Source: Euphorbia lathyris (lineage: Eukaryota; Streptophyta; Magnoliopsida; Malpighiales; Euphorbiaceae). From it: a stretch of 64,000 bases of DNA. Position 1 is the stretch's first letter. Each line of letters opens with the position of its first letter. The DNA is taken from NCBI RefSeq assembly GCF_963576675.1, contig NC_088916.1, positions 13,430,501 to 13,494,500 on the forward strand. Reading direction: 5' to 3'. Shown in pieces: positions 32,843 to 45,490 of the stretch. The notes beneath the pieces were generated by a model. That model made no database searches. It was not told where the DNA came from and saw nothing but the letters and a program-made list of their open reading frames with translations. The position numbers and the translations under genes are program-made.

Positions 32843-33131
32843 CAGGGCCGTCTTAAAAATTTTGAGGCCCCTGTGCTAATTTTTTTCAAACCCTTAATAA
32901 TTAATTGAATTTTGTATTAAGGTTGTAGATTTTGAATGATTGAATATCTAAATCACATATGCACTCAATATAGTAAAAAAAGTGTAAATAAATCGTATTA
33001 CATTATGTTATTGTATTCTTTAATTTAAACTAATATCTATATTTGACTAAACATATTTTAAATTTTGGGGCCCTTATAATTTTGAGGCCCTGTGCGGAAG
33101 CGCTCCTTGCACACCCTCATCTACTCCCCTG
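32843..33131. mobile_element. hAT element, 289 bp, 8-bp TSD AATGTAAT
   Basis: Left end CAGGGCCGTCTTAAAAATTT, then GAGGCCCCTGTGC. Right end, read inward, CAGGGGAGTAGATGAGGG, then CGCACAGGGCC. Perfect 8-bp TSDs AATGTAAT lie at 32835-32842 and 33132-33139. GGCCC subterminal blocks link it to the elements at 644-1673 and 4080-4820. Confidence 0.85.
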
Positions 33132-33279
33132 AATGTAATAGTGGAATACAATAACATCTATCATGCTTTATATATATGTTTATTTGTGACTTTTGCATTT
33201 CCTTTGTTTTGTATTTTTTCTTCCTATATCTCCTACTTTTTTTTATTACTTTAATTAATAGCTTGGTAATTGACAATAA

Positions 33280-34325
33280 GGCTCTGTTCTTTATTAATTA
33301 ATTTCAGTAACAATCAGTTCAGTTCAGTATTCAGTTTCAGTATTCAATAATTTATCATTATTTATTATAATTATTATATATAATTATTATTTATATATAA
33401 TTTATTATTATTATCATTATTTATTTATAATTTCAGCAATTTATTATAATTATTATAATTTATTATATATTAATTTATCTATTTTCATTATAATTATATT
33501 TATATATAATTTATGCTTTGTCATTATATATATTATCATTATTTATTATAATTATAATTATTTGGTGCAACTTATTTGCAAATTTTACGAAAAGTAAATA
33601 AATATTATATTAATACGTTTACATTACAATGCTCTAAAAAATTAACTGGCTCAACTACCTTAATATCTCAAATAGTGCAATTTTATCCCTAATATTAGAA
33701 GCCAATAGCAATTTTACCCTTAACATTGATAAATTGAGTCAAGATTTTGTATTCATATGAAAATTCATATTTAGACGTTAGGAGTAAAATAACCCCGGAC
33801 CCAAAACGTTAAAGGTATTTTTGTACCTTAATACTTAATTGTAATAAAAAGTTAAGAGTGTGTATTCATATAAAAATTTGTATTTAATTTCATAGGCTTT
33901 AAATTATATATAAATTTGTGTTTGTATGTAATTTATATTTTTAATTTAAATTAGACTCATTTTTATTTAATGTCATAGGATTTTATCGAGCCTAGATTTT
34001 ATTTGATATTTAATTTAGTTTAATCTTTAATAATATGTTTATTTATTATTGATATTATTTTTTTGGTAGAAATATTATTATTATTATTATAAGCTTATTA
34101 ATGTCCAATATTATCATTAAATTATTTTAAAGTCTAATATCATCATTATTGTTACGTTCGATTAAATTCGGTTAAGTTCGGTATCATTCAGTTAAGTTCA
34201 GTAGCATTCAGTTAAATTCAGTTCAGTTCAGTATTCAGTATCATTCAGTTCAGTTCAGTAGCATTCAGTTCAGTTCAGTTCAGTTCAGTTCAGTTCAGTT
34301 TTTTTCAGTAATAAAGAACAGATCC
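33280..34325. mobile_element. PIF/Harbinger MITE, 1046 bp, TSD TAA
   Basis: Left end GGCTCTGTTCTTTATTAATT; right end, read inward, GGATCTGTTCTTTATTACTG. The 3-bp TSD TAA is at 33277-33279 and 34326-34328. Both subterminal regions consist of CAGTTCAGTT-type repeats. The interior (33340-33560) is TTATTATAAT low-complexity sequence, followed by a block at about 33640-33850 with TTTTATCCCTAATATTAGAA that resembles the arm of the foldback at 52018-52529. No transposase. Confidence 0.82.
34160..34302. repeat. CAGTT pentanucleotide repeat
   Basis: Near-perfect TTCAG units, longest uninterrupted at about 34262-34302, with interspersed GTAGCATTCAG variants before it. Related units occur at the other end of the same MITE (33305-33345). 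Confidence 0.85.
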
Positions 34326-34328
34326 TAA

Positions 34329-34860
34329 ATAACGTGTTAATGTAGAGTACTATTTTATTCTCTTTGCTCTTTTGGTGCCAACTTATCGAAAAAATATCTA
34401 AAACATTTCTTCTAAATTTTATTTGCTTCCGCTATTATATATAGTACAGATAAATAGTTGTCTGAAGCATTGAGTATGTTATCTATATTTGAACAAATTT
34501 ATTAAATTAGCTTTTATAAAATCAGTTTTGAAATCTTTTACTTTAATTTGATACAATTTACTATTTATGACATTATAGTAAATTTTGACATAATTTTTAA
34601 TCAACATAAAAAATATAGTTCACAAAAAAATATATCTCATATGTTTATACATCATGATAATGAGACTCTTGGTACTAACAAATAATAATAATGAGACTTT
34701 TTCTTTTTCTAAATAGGAAGGGTGACATATCAAACTTATAATATCACAATACAGAAGTCACACAACCTTTTTTTTTTATCAAATTAAAAATTCGTCAAAA
34801 ATAACTTAATGGTTACAAAGTTTATATGGTCACTAAAAGTAAGTAGTAATTAAAATCACT
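34329..34860. other. Gene-free AT-rich stretch
   Basis: No coding homology or structured repeat recognised. Confidence 0.5.
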
Positions 34861-35256
34861 TAAATATAGTGGATTGCTATTCGTCGCCCCTATTTTACTT
34901 ACCGTCGCCTCCTGTTTGACATTTTTGCCCTTTTCATTCAAAAAAGTGAAATTCTCTCAACCGCGAAGAACAAAACGAAGAAAAATCATGCCTCCAAAAC
35001 AAGGAAAAATAATTGAACATCTAAGTTTCGTATTTACCAATAATCTGAAATTTAACGAATTGAACTTAAAAAGAATTTTTTTTTCCGTTGCATTTGCTCT
35101 AAACGGGTAGCCCATACGGTCCGGTCCATGGACCGGTAGCATGAACTACAAACGGGTAGGCTACCCTATTTTGCCCCCGTTTTGCCTAGGCTAAATAGGG
35201 TAGCCTACCCGTTTTGCCTAGGTAAAAACGGGTGGGCTAAAGGAAAACGGGTTTAT

Positions 35257-37961
35257 TATTGGGGTTTAGTGTCCTATAGACAATTGTTCTAGGATACAAA
35301 CTTAATGTAAATGAATTGTTCTTTATATCATTTGTTTAATGAGATATATGTTTTATAACTATATAAAGGCAATCCCTTTTAAGCACTAAATAAAGTCTAA
35401 TAAAAGGAAATCCGTAAGTTTATTTAAAGTGATTATAAAGTGTTCATACAAGCATGAAGTGAGACAAAACTTTATAGTAAACTGATAAACTTAAAACCAC
35501 CCCACGTCAAGTGATATGTTTGGGATTGACATATCACTGTTGAGACTTGTATGTAACAATGTCTTCTGTCCGACAGAAAGCTGATCTCACAAGCTTCATA
35601 TATACAGATATCTAGACAGTTACATAGATCCGATGAAACGTTGTTCATTAGGATTGGAAATCCGATTTGAGATAACAGGATGGGTAGATTCATCCTTGTC
35701 ACCTGTTCATCTCATTGGTATTAATAGGTATAACTAATCCTCAGACTCAAAGGAATATTAATTGGTATTTTGGATTACGGAATGTGATGCTTTGACTTTG
35801 GTGTAACACGATCCTTAACAGAGATGACTCTGGGGTGTGAACAGTAGACGTTGGGTATCACAGGAAGTAATTGCGGAGTCGTTATATATTGGATTGAGCA
35901 TTTATCACTCCCGACAAATGGGAGATACATCCATGGATCGCTTGTGGAAGACTCGACTCTAAATCCTTGCAAGGTGATAGCTTAAGAGTAAGAAATACAG
36001 ATTTCACTTAACCTATCTTTTTGAGTTGACTCGGCCTGTACAAGTAAAACGAACGTCTCGCTATATGTGACTTGACATCACCCATAGTCATAAGATTCAG
36101 TTCAAGGATGTAGTTGATAAAGGATCGAATTATACTGTAACTAATACGGAAAGGTTAACGACAGAATCAACCTGTCTTCTTATAGCTCTGGGGGAATGAT
36201 TACGGACTTGCTAATCACATACTCTGTACATCATTCCGTTATGCAAAGATTAAATATAATTCTTTGAAAATTAATTTAATAACGTTGCATACGGCTAGAA
36301 GCAATAAGAACCTAATGGATCACACATAAGACTTGGAACCTAAAAGAGAGATAGATGTTAATTAATTGATAGAAGCCCAATTGAGCCCAATAAAGCCCAT
36401 GGACATAAGGGGATCGAAATTCATGTAGTGATATACATGAATAATTAATTTGATTTTGTTAATCCTAATTAGATTAGGAATATGAATTAAATTAATTAAG
36501 AGATAATTAAGTTGGGAGTTTTAATTAGATTAATATACTCCTATTATTATCCAATAAGGTTATTATTATTATCCTTAATATATTAGATATATAGTGAGAT
36601 AATAATTAGGAATTCTATTCCGAATGGAATTCCTATTAGAGGTGGCAAAATGACACACGACCCGATTACACGACACGAACACGACATGGATTTTTAGTGT
36701 TAGTGTTGAGCTAAATAGGTAATAGGTCATTTTTGGGTTGACACGAAACTGACACGCTAATTTTTGGGTTGGGTTAGTGTTGATAAGTGAACCCGAAAAC
36801 GACACGAAATGACACGGATATTGAAAATTATTGTTATATTCTCTGGTGTTTTTTTATGTCACTTTATTAATAAAGATAATAAAATTATAATTATTAATTG
36901 CAAATATTGATTTGAATTTCCTAAATTGTTATAAACACATTACATGACCCTCTAACATGATATTATCGAACTTTTCGATAATTATTGTTAACATACTAAT
37001 CTAAAAATGATATAAAATGTTTAAAAATAGTACCATATCTTCTTATATTTTTAAGAGTTATTATTAATATATATGCATAACAAAATTACATGTAACCCGA
37101 AAACACGACACGAAATCGACACTAACCCGAACAGGTTAACACGACTTTGACACGAAAGTTTTTGGGTTGGGTTTGGGTTTACTCTTTTTGACACGAACCC
37201 GAAATGACACGACACGAACACGACTCGAACACGATAATTGCCAGGTCTCATTCCTATTCAGTAACCTAATTCTATCTAACTAGGGATTAGATATAAGAGA
37301 TTATAAATACCCCTTCCCTTGAGATTTTCGAAATCAAAAGCAAGCCATACCCTACTTGTGATTTTCGAAATTCACCTAGTCCAAGAGAGAGAAAATTCGA
37401 CACCCCTAGTTCGAGGACGAGATTTCTCTATGGCTTCGTTTGATCAATTGATTTTCATCTATTTCTTTTATCCTTGATCTTGTGTTGATTAATTAGAGGC
37501 AATCTACTTTGGTTGCTATTCAACGGTTGATTCTAAATTAATCTTCCCGTGTTTTATTTCGTGTTTGGGAACTCGAAGAAGAAAAACAAACAAAAGGGAG
37601 AAATTCGTTTTACTACTCCTACATCAGGTCAGTTCACGATTTCGCGGATTCCCGAAGATTGAACCGTCAGATCGTCGCGAGTTTTGGACAGGAGCTTCTA
37701 GACATATTCTTACACGTTTCCACCGAAGGGATTGTCGTTCGGAGGTCTGGAAGGTCTGTTTCGGATAGGGGAATATTGGTAGACAGTTTCTATCTCTTTT
37801 GAAGTTGTGGGCACTTCGTTTGCAACGGTAGATAGAACTTCTAAAAGGTATTTCTTCTTATCCTTCTTTATATGAAATAACGGTTAACGGATCTTGTGGT
37901 TTATGGAAATAGGTTAAAATTTTTATATTTCCGCTGCTATACCTTAGCCTAATTTCCAGCA
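35257..37961 (+). repeat. 5' LTR of the 10.2-kb copia element, carrying a MITE
   Basis: 2705 bp. It starts TATTGGGGTTTAG (the other LTR has TGTTGGGG) and ends ATTTCCAGCA. It contains a 612-bp hAT-like insertion at 36638-37249. A TATAAATA-like TTATAAATACCCC lies near 37300, a plausible promoter core. Confidence 0.92.
36638..37249. mobile_element. hAT-like MITE inside the 5' LTR, 8-9 bp TSD
   Basis: The segment is absent from the otherwise matching 3' LTR, which shows the empty site at 44777-44788. ATTCCTATT is duplicated at 36629-36637 and 37250-37258. Left end AGAGGTGGCAAAATGACAC; right end, read inward, GAGACCTGGCAATTATCG. Subterminal GACACGAACACGAC repeats occur on both sides. Ends fit hAT; if the TSD is 8 bp the element gains one base. 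If the true TSD is 9 bp, Mutator is the alternative. No coding capacity. Confidence 0.85.
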
Positions 37962-37962
37962 G

Positions 37963-37974
37963 TGGTATCAGAGC
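37963..37974 (+). promoter_or_regulatory. Primer binding site of the 10.2-kb copia element
   Basis: TGGTATCAGAGC, complementary to the 3' end of initiator tRNA-Met, one base after the 5' LTR. Confidence 0.9.
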
Positions 37975-39545
37975 CATCGTTAAATCTGTTATTTCATATA
38001 TGAAAATTTAGAAGTTTTTCAATATGATTGAATAAATATTTATAGTTAGGATTAATTAAGAAATTGTTTTGATTAATTAATTCTAAGGATAAATAAGTTT
38101 TAATTAATTGTTAATTAAAATAGATTATGCGTATGTTCCTAATTATTTTGGTTGATAATCATGATAACGAAATCTATTAGTTTTATAGTTAGATTGATAA
38201 AATCAGTTTTATTAATTCTAAGGATAAAACGGAAATCTATAGTAGTTTTTTCTATTTTCTGAAAATCGTTTTAAAACCGTTTTAGAACTGATATATATAT
38301 ATATTTAAAATCGTTTTTATATTTAAATATATATATTTCAGAAATTGATAGTTTTCTGTTTTGATTATCGAATGAAAATTTGTTTAAAAATTTGTTTTAC
38401 CAATTTGTAAATCAAAATGTTAAATGAATTAAAATCAAAATAATTGGGACGTGCATAATTAAAGTTTTGTATAGTTATATTAATCTAAAGATTAATATAA
38501 AAGATACGAAACTATTAGAAGTAAAATTGGATGGAAGTTAATTTGATATGTTAATGTGATTAACATAAATATTACATAAGATAGTTATGTAATCAACCAA
38601 TTAAATTTATTTAATTGAGTCTATGCATGTTTGGAGTTATGGACATATTTGGACCATCTTTAGTCTTTTGGTATTTTTGAAATAGGACCTCCTGTCTTTC
38701 TACTATCTATTGTAATTTCTCCTCTCATCTGATTCCCTTCAATTCAATTGGAGTTTTCTTTAGTAGTATATAAATTAATATGTAATTTCAAGGCGCCATG
38801 GAGAAGACGGAGGACCTAAAGAGAAATATATAATAGTTAGTATTTCCTTAGGTTTGCCCTTTTATTCCGTCTCTGGCTCGACGGAATAATTTAGATGATA
38901 TGTCCATAACGCCAATGTATGTGTCTGATGTATGCTAAAGCAAATCAAGACTAAGTTAGATTATGAGACCTAAAATAAAATCCCTCATTAAAAAGTTAAG
39001 TAAATAAACAAGTTATTAAAATCGGTTGCCCCTCCCTAATATTATAATTCAGCCGGCAGTGCTGAGGGCCTTTGGGTTGTTGAGTAAACTCAAGCTCGGG
39101 GTCCTTTCGGTAACACCTGAATTATCGAAAATCATTTTTCATGAATATGGGGTAATACTTAAATTAGATTATGATAATTGGATGAGTAAACTCATGTTGT
39201 CATAAACTAATGGGCAAGACGGTTGGGATTAATATGAATAGCATATTAGTTACTAATGTGGTTAGTAACCCAATAACCTAGGAATCACATGAATCTACCT
39301 AATGAATGAGACTAGCTTGTTGAGTAAACTCAAGGCGAAATCTCAGGAGTTAGGATCCTAGCTCACTAAAGGATTTGTGAAATTCTTCGAATTAATATGG
39401 AGGGCTATTAATTTGGCAAAATAGTGGGAGCAATCTAAAATAAACTAAAAGGCCTATAATTTTAGATTGATATACTTTAAGCAAATGAATGACATACGTT
39501 TACTCTTTCTCACTCTCAGGTTTAATTAAACCCACTCTTATAATC
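37975..39545 (+). other. Long untranslated leader of the copia element
   Basis: About 1.57 kb without coding capacity between the primer site and gag. The near-palindromic TGAGTAAACTCA occurs three times (39081-39092, 39183-39194 and 39321-39332), otherwise in AT-rich sequence. Confidence 0.7.
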
Positions 39546-42500
39546 ATGACTAAAACCAATCTGCAAAACATTCTTACCGATAACAAATTGAATGGTTCAA
39601 ACTTCACCGACTGGTTTCGTAACCTCAAAATTGTTTTGAAGTTCGATAAAATAGGGTATGTACTTGATACATCGATACCCCCTCTCCCTGCTGATGATGC
39701 TCCCATTGAGGAAATTGATGCTTACCAGAAGCATAAGGCTGATGATGATCATGCCGGATGCATCATACTTGCATCGATGACACCGGAATTACAAAGGCAA
39801 CATGAGGAAATGGATGCCTATTCCATCATCATGCACCTAAAGGAATTGTTTGGGAAACAAACCAGGTGCGAACGCTACGAGATATCCAAGTTGCTATATC
39901 GTAGTAGGATGCAAGAGGGCACATCTGTCATGACACATTGTGTCAAGATGATTGGCTACATTACCAAACTTTCTAGTATTGGATTTGCGATGGATAACGA
40001 AGACTTAATTCTTCAATCCCTCCCAGAAAGTTATTCACAGTTCATTATGAACTATCAGATGAATGACTTGCAAACCTCTCTTGAAGAGCTTGCAAATATG
40101 CTCAAGTCAGTTGAGCCCAATATGAAGAAAGACAAAGCCATACCGGCTCTTGTCATTGAGGGATCAAAGAAAAGGAAAGGGAGCTATCCCAATCCTAATT
40201 ATCCCAAGAAAGGTAAGAAAGCCGTGCCCTACAAAGTTAAGGGAAAGGAAGTGAAGAAGCCCAAAGGAGAGTGCCACTTCTGTGGTAAAGACGAGCATTG
40301 GAAGAGGAACTGCAAGGAGTACCTAACCTCCCTCAAGAAGGGAAATGGCGGTGCTTCAACATCTGGTATGTTTTATATTGAAATAAATACAGTTTCACTG
40401 TCTGAATCTTGGGTATTAGATACCGGATGTGGATCTCATATTTGTACAAATATGCAGGAGCTAAATCAGACTAGGGAACTAAAGAAAGAAAGCATAAGTT
40501 TGCGAGTAGGAAATGGAGCAAGAGTTGCCGCCCTCGCAATTGGAGATTATGTTTTAAATTTGCCCTCTGGGCTTGTAATAGAATTAAGGAATTGTTTATA
40601 CGTTCCTCAAATGTCTCGCAACATTATTTATATTAGCCGTCTTGTTGACGACGGTTTTCATATTTCAATAAAAGACAAGAGTTGCAATTTTTATAAAGAT
40701 TTGATCTTTTATTTTTCAGGAATTTCACAAAATGGGATTTATGTGTTAGATAACAAAATTCCTTCTTTTGCAATTGATACCAAAAGACATAAGCTAGATA
40801 ATTCAACTTACTTGTGGCATTGTCGTTTAGGCCACATAAACAAGAGACGCATGCTAAAGCTACATGCAGATGGGCTTATAGATCCAATCGATCCTGAATC
40901 ATTGGAAACATGCGAATCATGTTTAAAAGGTAAAATGACAAAGACACCCTTTAGCAATAAAGGTGAGCGTGTATCAGACACTATAGGACTCATTCATTCA
41001 GATGTATGTGGTCCTATGTCAGTCCAAGCAAGAGGAGGATTCAGATTCTTCATAAGCTTCATAGATGACCATACCCGATATGGTTACATCTACTTGATGA
41101 AGCACTAGTCAGAAGCTTTTGAGAAATTCAAATGCTTCAAGACTGAAGTAGAAAATCAATTAGGAAAGAAAATAAAGACGCTTCGATCTGATCGAGGTGG
41201 CGAATATCTTTCAGATGATTTTCTGAATTATCTAACTGAATGTGGGATATGCTCACAATGGACACCTCCCTATACACCACAACACAATGGTGTGTCCGAG
41301 AGGAGAAACCGTACCCTATTAGATATGGTACGATCCATGATGAGCATGGCCTTACTTCCAAAGACGTTCTGGGGCTATGCCTTAGAAACTGCCCTCTTCA
41401 CCCTAAATCGAGTACCAACTAAATCCGTTAGTTCCACACCATATGAATTGTTCGTTGGTAGGAAACCCGTGTTTTCATTTATGAGAATATGGGGTTGTTC
41501 AGCCTTTGTCAAACGCATTGCGTCCGACAAACTAGATTCGAAATTTGATAAATGTTTCTTCATTAGATACCCTAAGGAAACTATGGGATATTACTTCTAT
41601 CATCCAGATGATCAGAAAGTAATCGTATCCAAGCACGCAACCTTCTTAGAGAAAGAGTTTCTCGAAGAAACACAAAAGGGAAGCATGATTGAACTTGACG
41701 AAGTTCAAGAAGAAGAAACACCGACTGAAACAACAGAGGCGGTTGAGGTACCCGAAGGAGTCCCATTAGATGAGACTCCAGTGCCACCTATTCGTAGATC
41801 ATAAAGAGTTCGTGAACTCCCAGTTAGATATGGTTTTCTAGTGGGAGATGATGATAAGGTTCCCGTGTTAGACGACGAACCCGAAAACTACGAAGAGGCT
41901 CTTACTAGTCCAGATTCTAAAGCATGGCTTGAGGCCATGGATTCTGAAATGGATTCCATGTATACTAACCAAGTGCGGACTTTGGTTGATCCACCCAAAG
42001 GGATAATACCCATTGGGTGCAGGTGGATCTTCAAAAGGAAGACAGACATGGATGGAAAGGTTAGCACCTACAAAGCTAGGTTAGTAGCGAAAGGATGTCG
42101 TCAGAAGCAAGGAATTGATTATGACGAAACTTTCTCTCCTGTGGCTATGTCCAAATCAATCAGAATCATGCTTGCAATTACCTCTCACTACGATTATGAG
42201 ATTTGGCAAATGGATGTGAAAACAGCTTTCCTAAACGGAAACCTGCTTGAGGATGTATATATGATGCAGCCTGAAGGTTTCATATCGAAGGATGCAAATA
42301 AAGTTTGCAAACTTCAGAGATCCATTTATGGACTCAAGCAAGCATCTAGAAGCTGGAATAAGCGTTTTGACGAAACCATAAAACAATTTGGTTTTGAACA
42401 AAATTGCGAAGAAGCTTGCATTTACAAGAAAGCAAGTGGGAGCTCTATAGCATTTCTCATACTATATGTGGATGATATATTATTAATGGGAAATGACGTT

Positions 42501-43451
42501 GCTCTCTTACAGTCAGTGAAAGTATGGTTATCTGGTAACTTCTCAATGAAAGACCTTGGTGAAGCAGCTTATATACTTGGTATAAAGATCTATAGAGATA
42601 GATCAAGAAGACTGCTTGGTCTTTCACAGGCTACATATATTGAAAAGGTGCTAAATCGGTTTAGCATGCTTGAATCGAAATGAGGTAACTTACCCATGTT
42701 ACATGGAGTAAAGTTAAACAATCATCAATGTCCTAAAACCGATGATGATAAACGACGCATGGCTGTAGTCTCATACGCCAGCGCAATCGGTTCGATTATG
42801 TATGCTATGCTATGCACTAGACCTGACGTAGCGTTCGCGTTATCTGTAACGAGTCGTTACCAAGGGAATCCAGGAGACGAGCATTGGATTGCCGTCAAGA
42901 ACATTCTTAAGTACTTGAAAAGAACTAAAGATATGTTCCTAGTGTACGGAGAAGGTGATATGAAAATAGAAGGATTTTCAGACACAAGTCATCTCACAGA
43001 TGAGAATGATTATAAATCCCAATCAGGATACCTGTTTATCTTGAATGGGGGCGCGGTCAGTTGGAAGAGTTCCAAGTAGGGAAGCGTAGCTTTCTCTACG
43101 ACCGAGTCAGAGTATATCGCAGCTGCGAAAGCAGCAAAGGAAGCGGTTTGGATTAGAAAGTTCATTACAGAACTAGGTGTGGTGCCTGACATTGTCAATC
43201 CCATTACACTGTATTGTGATAACAATGGAACCATTGCGCAAGCAAAGGAACCACGGTCTCATAATGCATCCAAGCATTACCTTAAGCGATACCACATCAT
43301 TAGAGAGATTGTGGGTAGAGGAGATGTGAGAATAGAAAGAGTACCTACAGAGGACAACGTTGCAGATCCGTTGACAAAGCCTTTAACCCAGAGAATACAT
43401 GATCGTCATTTAACTTCTACTGGGATAAGTTTTAGAAACAATTGGCTTTAG
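39546..43451 (+). pseudogene. copia gag-pol, single frame with four in-frame stops
   Basis: The start at ATG 39546 gives MTKTNLQNILTDNKLNGSNF, a usual gag start for this group; an upstream ATG at 39489 is in frame but less likely. Domains in order are: UBN2-type gag; zinc knuckle CHFCGKDEHWKRNC (40272-40313); protease DTG (40419-40427); GAG-pre-integrase LWHCRLGHINKRR; integrase core with HSDVCGPM and TPQHNGVSERR; RT with FKRKTDMDGKVSTYKARL and the YVDD box (42465-42476); and RNase H up to 43451. One reading frame runs throughout. It is interrupted by stops at 41106-41108 (TAG), 41802-41804 (TAA), 42681-42683 (TGA) and 43077-43079 (TAG). No frameshift is needed. The element cannot make full pol. 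Confidence 0.93.
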
Positions 43452-43454
43452 TCC

Positions 43455-43465
43455 AAGTGGGAGTA
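43455..43465 (+). promoter_or_regulatory. Polypurine tract before the 3' LTR
   Basis: AAGTGGGAGTA lies directly upstream of the LTR start TGTTGGGG, the expected site for plus-strand priming. Confidence 0.7.
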
Positions 43466-45490
43466 TGTTGGGGTTTAGTGTCCTATAGACAATTGTTCTA
43501 GGATACAAACTTAATGTAAATGAATTGTTCTTTATATCATTTGTTTAATAAGATATATGTTTTATAACTATATAAAGGCAATCCCTTTTAAGCACTAAAT
43601 AAAGTCTAATAAAAGGAAATCCGTAAGTTTATTTAAAGTGATTATAAATTGTTCATACAAGCATGAAGTGAGACAAAACTTTATAGTAAACTGATAAACT
43701 TAAAACCACCCCAAGTCAAGTGATATGTTTGGGATTGACATATCACTGTTGAGACTTGTATGTAACAATGTCTTCTGTCCGACAGAAAGCTGATCTCACA
43801 AGCTTCATATATACAGATATCTGGACAGTTACATAGATCCGATGAAACGTTGTTCATTAGGATTGGGGATCCGATTTGAGATAACAGGATGGGTAGATTC
43901 ATCCTTGTCACCTGTTCATCTCATTGGTATTAATAGGTATAACTAATCCTCAGACTCAAAGAAATATTAATTGGTATTCTGGATTACGGAATGTGATGCT
44001 TTGACTCTGGTGTAACACGATCCTTAACAGAGATGACTCTAGGGTGTGAACAGTAGACGTTGGGTATCACAGGAAGTAATTGCGGAGTCGTTATATATTG
44101 GATTGAGCATTTATCACTCCCGATAAATGGGAGATACATCCATGGATCGCTTGTGGAAGACTCGACTCTAAATCCTTGCAAGGTGATAGCTTAAGAGTAA
44201 GAAATACAGATTTCACTTAACCTATCTTTTTGAGTTGACTCGGCCTGTACAAGTAAAACGAACGTCTCGCTATATGTGACTTGACATCACCCATAGTCAT
44301 AAGATTCAGTTCAAGGATGTAGTTGATAAAGGATCGAATTATACTGTAACTAATACGGAAAGGTTAACGACAGAATCAACTTGTCTTCTTATGCAAAGAT
44401 TAAATATAATTCTTTGAAAATTAATTTAATAACGTTGCATACGGCTAGAAGCAATAAGAACCTAATGGATCACACATAAGACTTGGAACCTAAAAGAGAG
44501 ATAGATATTAATTAATTGATAGAAGCCCAATTGAGCCCAATAAAGCCCATGGACATAAGGGGGTCGAAATTCATGTAGTGATATACATGAATAATTAATT
44601 TGATTTTGTTAATCCTAATTAGATTAGGAATATGAATTAAATTAATTAAGAGATAATTAAGTTGGGAGTTTTAATTAGATTAATATACTCCTATTATTAT
44701 CCAATAAGGTTATTATTATTATCCTTAATATATTAGATATATAGTGAGATAATAATTAGGAATTCTATTCCGAATGGAATTTCTATTCAGTAACCTAATT
44801 CTATCTAACTAGGGATTAGATACAAGAGATTATAAATACCCCTTCCCTTGAGATTTTCGAAATCAAAAGCAAGCCATACCCTACTTGTGATTTTCGAAAT
44901 TCACCTAGTCCAAGAGAGAGAAAATTCGACACCTCTAGTTCGAGGACGAGATTTCTCTACGGCTTTGTTTGATCAATTGATTTTCATCTATTTCTTTTAT
45001 TCTTGATCTTGTGTTGATTAATTAGAGGCAATCTACTTTGGTTGCTATTCAACAGTTGATACTAAATTAATCTTCCCGTGTTTTATTTCGTGTTTGGGAA
45101 CTCGAAGAAGAAAAACAAACAAAAGGGAGAAATTCGTTTTAGTACTCCTACATCAGGTCAGTTCACGATTTCGCAGATTTCCGGAGATTGAACCGTCGGA
45201 TCGTCGCGATTTTTGGACAGGAGCTTCTAGACATATTCTTCCACGTTTCCACCGAAGGGATTGTTGTTCAGAGGTCTGGAAGGTCTGTTTCGGATAGGGG
45301 CAGATTGGTAGACAGTTTCTATCTCTTTTGAAGTTGTGGGCACTTCATTTGCAACGGTAGATAGAACTTCTAAAATGTATTTCTTCTTATCCTTCTTTAT
45401 ATGAAATAACGGTTAACGGATCTTGTGGTTTATGGAAATAGGTTAAAATTTTTATATTTCCGCTGCTATACCTTAGCCTAATTTCCAACA
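43466..45490 (+). repeat. 3' LTR of the 10.2-kb copia element
   Basis: 2025 bp, TGTTGGGG to TTTCCAACA. Compared with the 5' LTR it lacks a 59-bp segment (36184-36242 in the left copy) at 44392/44393, and it does not carry the MITE. Confidence 0.92.

Larger units (their letters stand above)
35257..45490 (+). mobile_element. Complete Ty1/copia retrotransposon, 10.2 kb, TSD TTTAT
   Basis: The 5' LTR is 35257-37961 and the 3' LTR 43466-45490. Direct repeats TTTAT flank it at 35252-35256 and 45491-45495. The primer site is at 37963-37974 and the gag-pol frame at 39546-43451. The LTRs differ in length by 680 bp, fully explained by a 621-bp insertion (element plus TSD) in the left LTR and a 59-bp deletion in the right one. 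Apart from these I count about 37 differences over about 2025 bp, roughly 1.8 percent. LTRs of about 2 kb with an iMet primer site suggest the Tork/Angela side of the copia tree; lineage is uncertain. Confidence 0.93.
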
